Shown: one piece after another, positions 5,926 to 12,612 of the stretch
Position numbering within the stretch: position 1 is the stretch's first letter
Layout: the number at the start of each line of letters is the position of its first letter
Source: Clostridia bacterium
Lineage (GTDB): Bacteria > Bacillota_A > Clostridia > Christensenellales > Aristaeellaceae
Assembly (NCBI GenBank): GCA_017397695.1
Contig: JAFQIF010000192.1
Span: 1-13,398 of the forward strand
Direction: 5' to 3'
Length of the DNA: 13,398 nt
The notes under the pieces: model-generated
The model's database searches: none
Seen by the model: only the letters and a program-made list of their open reading frames with translations
Told to the model about the DNA's origin: nothing
Made by a program: the position numbers and the translations under genes

Positions 5926-7428
5926 TTGGCAATCCTGGTGATCAGCCTGCTTGTGCTGCTCTCCCTTGTTCTCTTTTCAAGCAAGCGCAGCCGGGAGACC
6001 GGCTTGATTCTGGCGATGACCCTCGCGCTTGCGCTTCACTGGATGACGGTGCTGATTTATATCGCCAAAAAGGGCGGTATCGGGCAGGACATGCAGATCA
6101 TGCTCTTTGGTACAAAGGCAATCCGCCACAATCTGCAGTATCTGCTGCTGAGCCTCAAGCAGCTGGGCTATGCGATGGCAGTGGGGCGGTATCTGTTTCC
6201 TCTCATCCTCGTACTGCTGGCGCTGCAGTATTCCTACGATCCGAGGATATGCCGGCGCAGGGCGCTCAGGCCGCTGGCCTGCATACTGCCCGTGCTGACG
6301 CTGATCATCTACCTGCCGCCCGTCTTTGAAACGCTGATTGCATGGCATCGCATGATGCTGATTATCCTCGTCAAAACGACGCTGGTGTGGATTGCCCTGT
6401 ATCTGCTGTCAGCGCTGGCGCTACTTCTGCATGAATACCGGCAGATCGGCATTCCGTTTTACCGCAGGGAATTCAGGCGCAAGTGCACGATGGTCATCAG
6501 CCTGTCTCTGCTCTATGCGGTGTATTACCCGCAGGATCCGGCGCAGGTCTATCTCTTTTACCGCAACGAATACATGGGCGCCGTACAGGGTCTGTGGTAT
6601 CTGAATCCGGCGCTGAATCTCGGCAACTACATGCTGGTGTTTGCAGTAGTTCTGATCTGCTTTGCGCTGGGTTTCCGTTCGCTGATGCTCTATGCGCAGG
6701 AGAACTTTCGCCAGGAGCATGAAGACGTTGCCATTCAGCGCAAGTTTGATGCGGCCAGCAAGGGCGTCAGCGTGTTTGTCCATTCGGTCAAAAATCAGCT
6801 GCTGGCCAACAGGATTCTGCTGCGGCGGCTGGATGCGGAGCTCAAAAAGGAGAGCCCGGACCTTGGCCGTGTGCAGGATTATCAAAGAAGCCTTTCTCAA
6901 TCCAACGAAGCGATGCTTCTTCGCATGGAGGAGCTGTATCAGAGTGTGAAGAAAAACAGCATCACGCTCGTTCCCCATGCGTTGGAATCGGTTTGTCTGG
7001 CGGCAAAGGAACGTTTTGCGCGCAAGTATCCTGCGGCAAGCCTGGAGATCAGCGGCTGTGAAGGCGTGCAGATTCTCTGCGACAGGGTTCATATGGCGGA
7101 GGCGATTTACAATCTGCTGACCAACGGCTGGGAGGCGCATATGGCGGCAGGCAGGGAGGACAAGCCGATCCGGATCTGCTGCCGTCAGGAAAGAATGTGG
7201 ACGGTGATCGATGTGACCGATTGCGGCGACGGCATTTCCGCGTCGCAGCGCATGCAGATCTTCGATCCGTTTTATTCGAGCAAAAACACCAATACCAACT
7301 GGGGAATGGGCTTGTATTATGTTCGCGCGATCGTCAGAAGCCATCTGGGCGTGCTGCGCCTTGAGAGCAGTATTGGCAGGGGAAGCAGCTTCATCATACA
7401 GCTTCCGCGCTATGACGGCGGCAGGTGA
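5926..7428 (+). CDS. Membrane sensor histidine kinase with polytopic N-terminal domain
   Basis: It is an inner-membrane signalling kinase of 500 residues. The N-terminal half has six or seven hydrophobic segments (about 1-18, 25-46, 89-102, 116-138, 142-168, 187-201, 233-254) with no large extracytoplasmic sensor domain, so the signal is probably sensed in or near the membrane. The transmitter follows: an unusual H-box VFVHSVKNQLLA with the likely phospho-acceptor His286, N-box NLLTNGWEAH (396-405), G1 DCGDGIS (432-438), F-box FDPFYSSK (446-453) and G2 NWGMGLYYV (458-466). HSVKNQL is not the classical HisKA pattern (HELRTPL) and I cannot name the subfamily. No ATG is available; TTG 5926 is preferred because of its strong ribosome binding site. 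The likely partner is the NarL-type regulator two genes downstream, beyond pgi. The signal is unknown. The gene is probably reached by read-through of the preceding hairpin. Confidence 0.85.
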   Translation: MAILVISLLVLLSLVLFSSKRSRETGLILAMTLALALHWMTVLIYIAKKGGIGQDMQIMLFGTKAIRHNLQYLLLSLKQLGYAMAVGRYLFPLILVLLALQYSYDPRICRRRALRPLACILPVLTLIIYLPPVFETLIAWHRMMLIILVKTTLVWIALYLLSALALLLHEYRQIGIPFYRREFRRKCTMVISLSLLYAVYYPQDPAQVYLFYRNEYMGAVQGLWYLNPALNLGNYMLVFAVVLICFALGFRSLMLYAQENFRQEHEDVAIQRKFDAASKGVSVFVHSVKNQLLANRILLRRLDAELKKESPDLGRVQDYQRSLSQSNEAMLLRMEELYQSVKKNSITLVPHALESVCLAAKERFARKYPAASLEISGCEGVQILCDRVHMAEAIYNLLTNGWEAHMAAGREDKPIRICCRQERMWTVIDVTDCGDGISASQRMQIFDPFYSSKNTNTNWGMGLYYVRAIVRSHLGVLRLESSIGRGSSFIIQLPRYDGGR

Positions 7429-7449
7429 GCCGCACAGGGAGGAAATCAC

Positions 7450-8682
7450 ATGCAGATGAAGATGGAATGCTTCGGCCCTCAGGCCGATACGGCGGCACTC
7501 GAAAAGCAGTGCAGAGCGCTCTATGCCGGCCTGCCTGTCAGGTACGACGGCGTGACGGGCTGGCTGGACTGTATGACGGCGACCGAAGGATATCTCGATG
7601 CAGTCAAGGAGAAGGCGAAGGAGTGGCGCGAGATTGCCGATACGCTGGTGGTCGTCGGCGTGGGCGGCAGCAATCAGGCGGCGCGCGGTGTGATCGATGC
7701 GCTGGGCGCGCGCGGTATGGACGTCGTCTGGGCGGGAAACACACTGTCTGCGTATGAACTGCAGAGGACGCTGGAGCGCCTTGAGGGACGCAGCGTGGTG
7801 ATGCATGTGATCGCCAAGAATTTTGAAACGCTGGAACCTGGCTCTCATTACCGCGTGCTGCGCCGCTATATGGAGCAGCGCTATGACGAGAAGGAAATGG
7901 CGCGCCGCGTTGTCCTCACCGGAACGGTGGGGAGCCGCCTGCATGAGATGGCGAAGGAGCGCGGTCATCTGTTTCTGCCGTTCCCGGTACCCATCGGCGG
8001 CCGCTATACGGCGTTTACCGTAGTGGGTCTGCTGCCGATTGCGGCTGCCGGGCTTGACGTGGATGCGTATCTTCGCGGCGGCATGGACATGCAAAGGCGC
8101 ATCCTTGAAGAAGAAAACAATCCGGCGTTTGCCTATGCGGCATGGCGCAATGCGCTGGGCAGCGCGGGATTTGATACAGAGATGCTGGTGAGCTTTGAGC
8201 CGCGCTTTGAGCGGCTGGCGCGCTGGTGGCGTCAGCTCTTCGGCGAGAGCGAGGGCAAGGACGGCAAGGGCATCTTCCCGGCATACAGCATCTATTCCGA
8301 GGACCTGCACTCCATCGGACAGTATGTGCAGGCGGGACCGAGGCGGATGCTGGAAACGTTCATTTGCGTCAGGAATGACGGCGGCTGCGTGCCTGTGCCC
8401 GAAGACAAAGCTGCGCGCGACGGTTTTGATTATCTGGATGGACGGGATTTTACGTTCATCAACGACGCCGCGCAGCGCGCGACGATTGCGGCGCACAGCG
8501 AAGGCGGCGTGCCCTGCGCGGTGCTGACGGTGGAGCGCGTGGATGAGTATGCGATGGGTCAGCTTTACTACATGTTCATGGCGGCCTGCGCGGTGAGCGG
8601 CCAGCTGCTTGGCGTCAATCCGTTCGATCAGGAGGGCGTGGAGGCGTATAAGCGCAGTATGTTTGCGATCCTGGGCAAGTAA
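7450..8682 (+). CDS. pgi: Glucose-6-phosphate isomerase
   Basis: It is a cytoplasmic enzyme interconverting glucose-6-phosphate and fructose-6-phosphate. It has 410 residues, somewhat shorter than the roughly 450 of Bacillus-type Pgi. Visible motifs are GVGGSNQAARGV (70-81) for phosphate binding, signature 1 FPVPIGGRYTAFTVVG (178-193), SEDLHSIGQY (283-292) with His286, and signature 2 GVNPFDQEGVEAYK (388-401) ending in the catalytic lysine Lys401. The sequence after it (FAILGK) is the normal end, so the gene looks complete. The start is ATG 7450 with AGGGAGGA 6 nt upstream, 21 bp after the kinase stop. It lies between the kinase and its probable response regulator, which is an unusual place for a glycolytic gene. 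The first glycine motif reads GVGGSNQAARG where many Pgi enzymes have GIGGSYLGA, a modest divergence. The assignment is secure by signature. Confidence 0.92.
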   Translation: MQMKMECFGPQADTAALEKQCRALYAGLPVRYDGVTGWLDCMTATEGYLDAVKEKAKEWREIADTLVVVGVGGSNQAARGVIDALGARGMDVVWAGNTLSAYELQRTLERLEGRSVVMHVIAKNFETLEPGSHYRVLRRYMEQRYDEKEMARRVVLTGTVGSRLHEMAKERGHLFLPFPVPIGGRYTAFTVVGLLPIAAAGLDVDAYLRGGMDMQRRILEEENNPAFAYAAWRNALGSAGFDTEMLVSFEPRFERLARWWRQLFGESEGKDGKGIFPAYSIYSEDLHSIGQYVQAGPRRMLETFICVRNDGGCVPVPEDKAARDGFDYLDGRDFTFINDAAQRATIAAHSEGGVPCAVLTVERVDEYAMGQLYYMFMAACAVSGQLLGVNPFDQEGVEAYKRSMFAILGK

Positions 8683-8701
8683 AAAAGAAAGGTGTGCTGA
8701 C

Positions 8702-9370
8702 ATGCCGATTCATCTGATCGTCGCGGAGGATTTTGATCTGCTGCGGGAGGACCTGTGCGAGACGATCAATGCACAGGCGGATATGGAGGTTGTGGGCGAA
8801 GCGGCCTCCGGCGCGGCGCTCGTGGCTTTGGCTCGGGAGAAGGATTTTGACGTGGCGCTGGTGGATATCGAGATGGAGCATGCCACGGCCGGTATCTGTG
8901 CGGCGGAGATCATTTCAAAGGAAAAGCCGCAGGCGCGGATCATCTTTCTGACTGCCCATGAAACGGAAAACATGATCCTCATGTCCATGGCTGCGGGCGC
9001 GGTGGATTACATCGTCAAGGGCGGCGCTCAGGAGGAAATCCTGCAGCATATCCGCGCTGCGTATCAGGATGAGCCGATGCTCGATGCGCGCGTGCAGCAG
9101 ACGGTGCTCAAGGAGTATTCGCGTCTGCGCCGTTCAGAGGCGAGTCTGCTGTTTTTCATCAATAATGTCGGCAAGCTGACGCCGGCAGAAAAGCAGCTCG
9201 TGCGGTGCCTGCTGCAGGGATATAAGGTCAAGGAGATCGCACAGCTGCGCAGCGTCGAGGTCGTTACGGTCAAGACGCAGATCAAGGGACTGCTGCGTAA
9301 GTTTGGGTGTTCCAGAACGAAGGAAATCGTCGAGATGATTCATCAGCTTGGCGTTGAACAACTGTTTTAA
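8702..9370 (+). CDS. NarL/FixJ-type response regulator
   Basis: It is a DNA-binding output protein of a two-component system, 222 residues. The receiver domain (about 3-120) has the acidic pair Glu9/Asp10, phospho-acceptor Asp55 in ALVDIEM, Thr84 in FLTAH and Lys106 in YIVKGG. After a linker comes a LuxR-type helix-turn-helix (about 157-213): KLTPAEKQLVRCLLQG, KVKEIAQ and the recognition-helix region VVTVKTQIKGLLRKFG. All phosphorylation residues are present, so it should be regulable. The start is ATG 8702, with AAAGGTG about 7 nt upstream, 19 bp after pgi. It is predicted to pair with the kinase encoded two genes upstream. Its targets are unknown; the surrounding metabolic genes or the importer are reasonable candidates. 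Confidence 0.92.
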   Translation: MPIHLIVAEDFDLLREDLCETINAQADMEVVGEAASGAALVALAREKDFDVALVDIEMEHATAGICAAEIISKEKPQARIIFLTAHETENMILMSMAAGAVDYIVKGGAQEEILQHIRAAYQDEPMLDARVQQTVLKEYSRLRRSEASLLFFINNVGKLTPAEKQLVRCLLQGYKVKEIAQLRSVEVVTVKTQIKGLLRKFGCSRTKEIVEMIHQLGVEQLF

Positions 9371-9396
9371 ACCGACTGAGAGAAGGAGAATGCGAT

Positions 9397-10212
9397 ATGG
9401 AGTACTATCAGCTTTCTGCCGATGAGCTGGGCATGGGCGCGAAGATTCCGCTTGTGAAGCTCGGTGATTCCGGCGAGGTGTTTTACGAGATTGCACTGGA
9501 AATGGTGCGTGAGATCGAAAAGAACAATGCGCAGGGCCGCCGCACGGTGTTCATCTGCCCGGTCGGCCCGGTGGGCCAGTATCCCATCTTCGTGCGCTTG
9601 GTGGGTGAGCGCAGGCTGAGCCTGAAGAACTGCTGGTTCATCAATATGGACGAGTACCTGACCGATGAGGACGAGTACATCGACGAGAACAGCAAGCTCT
9701 CTTTCCGCGGCTTCATGAACCGCAACGTCTACGGTAAGATCGATGAAGAGCTGCTCATGCCCAAGGAGCAGCGCATCTTCCCGGATCCCAAGAATCCGGC
9801 GTATATCGGCGAGATCATTGAGAAGCTGGGCGGCGTGGATATCGCTTTCGGCGGTATCGGCATCAACGGTCATCTGGCCTTTAACGAGCCGCAGGAGGAA
9901 CTGACCGCGCAGGAATTTGCGCAGCTGCCCACCCGCGCGCTGACCATCAGCCGTGAAACCCGCGTGGCCAACGCCATCGGCGACCTGTGCGGCGCGATTG
10001 ACGCGATGCCGCGCCGCTGCGTGACCATCGGCATGAAGGAGATTCTCGGCGCGCGCAAGATCCGCCTGGGCGTCTTCCGCGATTGGCATCGCTCCGTCGT
10101 GCGCCAGGCGGCGTATGGCGAGGTGAGCGCACATTTCCCGGTGACGATTGCCCAGAATCATCCGGACGCAAAGATTTTTGTCAATGCGAATGCGGCGCAG
10201 CAGCCGTTTTAA
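9397..10212 (+). CDS. nagB: NagB-like glucosamine-6-phosphate deaminase/isomerase family protein
   Basis: The expected reaction is glucosamine-6-phosphate to fructose-6-phosphate plus ammonia, in the cytoplasm. It has 271 residues, close to the family's 240-270. Catalytic elements are present: FINMDEYL with Asp85, GINGHLAFNEP with Asn157, His159 and Glu164 (the Asn is also found in Bacillus NagB), and TRVAN with Arg189. Two phosphate-contact elements differ from classical NagB. The loop before helix 2 reads CPVGPVGQY (54-62) where classical enzymes have ATGGTPxGxY, and the region of the phosphate-binding lysine reads FRDWHRSVV (227-235) instead of a GxxKA pattern. This is a divergent subfamily, and a related sugar-phosphate isomerase role is possible. 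The adjacent nagA 13 bp downstream supports an amino-sugar role. The start is ATG 9397 with AAGGAG 8 nt upstream. Confidence 0.78.
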   Translation: MEYYQLSADELGMGAKIPLVKLGDSGEVFYEIALEMVREIEKNNAQGRRTVFICPVGPVGQYPIFVRLVGERRLSLKNCWFINMDEYLTDEDEYIDENSKLSFRGFMNRNVYGKIDEELLMPKEQRIFPDPKNPAYIGEIIEKLGGVDIAFGGIGINGHLAFNEPQEELTAQEFAQLPTRALTISRETRVANAIGDLCGAIDAMPRRCVTIGMKEILGARKIRLGVFRDWHRSVVRQAAYGEVSAHFPVTIAQNHPDAKIFVNANAAQQPF

Positions 10213-10225
10213 GTGAGGATACGAT

Positions 10226-11380
10226 ATGAGTAAGTTGCTGATCAGGGGCGGCCGCGTATATGCTGAAGGCCGCTTTGCAGGCCTCGACGTGCTTTGCGAG
10301 GATGGAAAGATTCATGAGATCGGCGCGCAGCTTGAGGCTGCGGATGCGCAGGTGATCGATGCGGCGGGCCTGATGGTGTGTCCGGGTTTTATCGACGCGC
10401 ACACGCACGGCGCCGCGAATGTGGACGTCAATGCGGCGGATGAGGCGGGGCTGAAGACGATTGCCGCCTTCTTTGCTACGCAGGGCACGACGGCTTTCTG
10501 TGCCAGCGTGCTGACCGATACGCAGGAGACGACGGAGAAGTGTCTGGCTGCGATCGGCGGCGTGCAGAAGGAGCGCGCATATGGCGCGCAGCTGCTGGGC
10601 GCCCACATGGAAGGCCCGTTCCTCGCCAGCGCGTATAAGGGCGCGATGCCGGAGTATCTGCTCCGCAAAGGCGACGCCGCGCTGCTGCGCAGCTATCAGG
10701 CGAAGTTCCCCGGCGTGATCCGCTACATCACGGTTTCGCCCGAGGTAGAGGGCGTGCCGGAGATGATTGCGGAGATCGCGGATGACGTCGTTGTGGCGAT
10801 TGGCCATTCCGGTGCGGATTACGCGACGAGCATGCAGGCGATTGAAAACGGAGCGCGCTGCATCACCCATACGTTCAACGCCATGCGCCTGTTCCATCAG
10901 CACGAGCCGGCGATCATGGGCGCGGCGCTGGAGAGCGATTGCTTCTGCGAAGCGATCTGCGACGGACGGCATCTGCATCCGGGCAGCGTGCGCATGCTGC
11001 TCAAATGCAAGGGCTGGGATAAGGTGGTCGCGGTGACGGACAGCATCATGGCGGCAGGGCTGCCGGACGGCGCGTACAAGTTGGGCGTCAACGACGTCGT
11101 GGTTGTGGATGGCGATGCGAAGCTGGCCGATACGGGCGTGCGTGCAGGAAGTACGCTGACGACCGCTCAGGCGCTCAGGAATCTGGTGAAGTTTACCGGA
11201 CGTCCTGTGGAGGATGTGCTGCCGCTGCTGACGGAAAATCCTGCGCGTCTGCTGCGCATGGACGATTGCAAGGGCAGCCTTGCGCCGGGGAAGGATGCGG
11301 ACGTCGTGCTGCTGGCGGATGATCTCAGCGTGCGCGCTACGATTGTGCGCGGCGACGTGGTTTACGATGGGATGGCATAA
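10226..11380 (+). CDS. nagA: N-acetylglucosamine-6-phosphate deacetylase
   Basis: It is a cytoplasmic amidohydrolase removing acetate from GlcNAc-6-phosphate to give glucosamine-6-phosphate, the substrate for the upstream NagB-like protein. It has 384 residues, the family's normal length. The TIM-barrel metal and catalytic residues are clear: HTH at His59/His61 in PGFIDAHTHG, Glu129 in HMEGPF, His194 in IGHSGAD, His215 in THTFNAM, His249/His251 in DGRHLHP and catalytic Asp272 in VTDSIMAAG. The C-terminal GSLAPGKDADVVLL is the small beta-domain return typical of the family. The start is ATG 10226, with GTGAGG 7 nt upstream and only 13 bp after the nagB-like stop, so the two are co-transcribed. 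No PTS or GlcNAc kinase gene is in the window, so the GlcNAc-6-P may come from another locus or from cell-wall recycling. Confidence 0.94.
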   Translation: MSKLLIRGGRVYAEGRFAGLDVLCEDGKIHEIGAQLEAADAQVIDAAGLMVCPGFIDAHTHGAANVDVNAADEAGLKTIAAFFATQGTTAFCASVLTDTQETTEKCLAAIGGVQKERAYGAQLLGAHMEGPFLASAYKGAMPEYLLRKGDAALLRSYQAKFPGVIRYITVSPEVEGVPEMIAEIADDVVVAIGHSGADYATSMQAIENGARCITHTFNAMRLFHQHEPAIMGAALESDCFCEAICDGRHLHPGSVRMLLKCKGWDKVVAVTDSIMAAGLPDGAYKLGVNDVVVVDGDAKLADTGVRAGSTLTTAQALRNLVKFTGRPVEDVLPLLTENPARLLRMDDCKGSLAPGKDADVVLLADDLSVRATIVRGDVVYDGMA

Positions 11381-11388
11381 TTTCATAC

Positions 11389-11416
11389 TGTTTCACAGAA
11401 GGATTCATGCTATAAT
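11389..11416 (+). promoter_or_regulatory. Extended -10 promoter for fba-tpiA
   Basis: TG-C-TATAAT (TG at 11408-11409, TATAAT at 11411-11416) is a full extended -10 element. The best -35 is weak (TGTTTC, 11389-11394, 16-bp spacer), as is usual for extended -10 promoters. The start site would be near 11423, and the ribosome binding site CGGAGGA (11441-11447) follows, 7 nt before the ATG. No clear terminator for the nagA operon is seen in the 74-bp gap. Confidence 0.65.
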
Positions 11417-11454
11417 ACAGGTATAAAATAACAGATTGAACGGAGGATACGGAT

Positions 11455-12609
11455 ATGCTGGTACCTATGACAGCGATTCTGGAGGCTGCGGACAAGTACG
11501 GTTATGGTCAGGCGGCGTTCAACATGAACAGCGTCGGTCAGATTGAGGCGGCTGTGCAGATTCACGAGCTGCTGCGCTCCGGCGCGATTCTGCAGGGCGC
11601 GGAGGCGTCCAACGCCTTCATGGGCGGCGAGCTGGATTTCATGCACGGCAAGGCGCCGGAAAAGCGCGTGGGCGCGAAGAACATCGGCGATGCGGTGAAG
11701 AAGTACGGCGAGAAGAGCATCGTGCCGATTGCGCTGCACCTGGATCACGGCAAGAGCCTGGAAACCATCAAGGCCTGCATCGACGGCGGCTATACCTCTG
11801 TGATGATCGACGGCAGCCATCTGCCCTATGAAGAGAATGTTGAGCTGACGCGCGAGGCGGTCAAGCTGGCGCATCCCTACGGCGTGAGCGTGGAGGGCGA
11901 GCTGGGTGTGCTGGCCGGCGTGGAGGATCACGTGTTCAGCGCGACTTCGACCTATACCAACCCGATGCAGGCGGTCGACTTCTTCAAGAAGACCAAGTGC
12001 GATGCGTTGGCCATCAGCTACGGCACGTGCCACGGCGCCAACAAGGGCAAGGATACCCGCATCCGCCGCGAAATCGCAATCGCGACGAAGGAGTGCATGC
12101 GTCACGAGGGCATCCGCGGCTATCTGGTCAGCCACGGTTCCTCCACTGTGCCGCAGGAGTATGTGGAGCAGATCAACGCGATGGGCGGCAAGCTCGAGAA
12201 CGCCTATGGCATCGACCCGGCACAGCTGGCGGATGTTTCCCGCGCGGGCATCGACAAGATCAACGTGGATACGGATATCCGTCTGGCCAATACCCGCAAC
12301 ATCATGGAGCTCTTCCGCGATCATCCGGAGCTGAAGGACAGCAAGTCCATCGGCCAGCTCTACAGGGATCTGATTGCCAACCCCAAGAACTTTGATCCGC
12401 GCAACTATGTGGCATCCATCATGGATACCATCATGCACGGCAACATCCCGGACGAGGATGTGGCGAAGATCGTGCGCTGCATGCAGGACGGCGTGATTGA
12501 GTCTGTTGCGCCGCTGCTGGTGCAGTTCGGCAGCTACCGCAAGAGCCACCTGATCGAGGTCGTGACCTGCGAGCAGATGGCTGAGCGCTATAAGAAGGAG
12601 GGCATCTGA
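11455..12609 (+). CDS. fba: Class II fructose-bisphosphate aldolase
   Basis: It is a zinc aldolase cleaving fructose-1,6-bisphosphate to dihydroxyacetone phosphate and glyceraldehyde-3-phosphate in the cytoplasm. It has 384 residues, longer than most class II enzymes of about 280-360. The extra length is mainly C-terminal, after the INVDTDIRLA motif (269-278). Class II landmarks are ALHLDHGKS (93-101) with Asp97 and zinc ligand His98, MIDGSHLPYEEN (117-128), VEGELGVLAG (146-155), ISYGTCHGANKG (187-198) with His193 and VSHGSSTVP (225-233) with His227. The N terminus is typical (LVPMTAILEAA, then GYGQAAFNMNS). Related class II enzymes act on tagatose-bisphosphate or other ketose phosphates, so the substrate is inferred from the family and from PFK in the same window. 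It is co-transcribed with the following tpi gene, 3 bp away. Confidence 0.9.
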   Translation: MLVPMTAILEAADKYGYGQAAFNMNSVGQIEAAVQIHELLRSGAILQGAEASNAFMGGELDFMHGKAPEKRVGAKNIGDAVKKYGEKSIVPIALHLDHGKSLETIKACIDGGYTSVMIDGSHLPYEENVELTREAVKLAHPYGVSVEGELGVLAGVEDHVFSATSTYTNPMQAVDFFKKTKCDALAISYGTCHGANKGKDTRIRREIAIATKECMRHEGIRGYLVSHGSSTVPQEYVEQINAMGGKLENAYGIDPAQLADVSRAGIDKINVDTDIRLANTRNIMELFRDHPELKDSKSIGQLYRDLIANPKNFDPRNYVASIMDTIMHGNIPDEDVAKIVRCMQDGVIESVAPLLVQFGSYRKSHLIEVVTCEQMAERYKKEGI

Positions 12610-12612
12610 TCC

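Noticed and set aside
6421..8703. A 760-codon open frame on the minus strand opposite the kinase and pgi
   Set aside because: It is fully antisense to two genes with clear family motifs and crosses their junction. Long stop-free antisense frames are expected in GC-rich genes with this codon bias. The translation is histidine- and arginine-rich without domain motifs.
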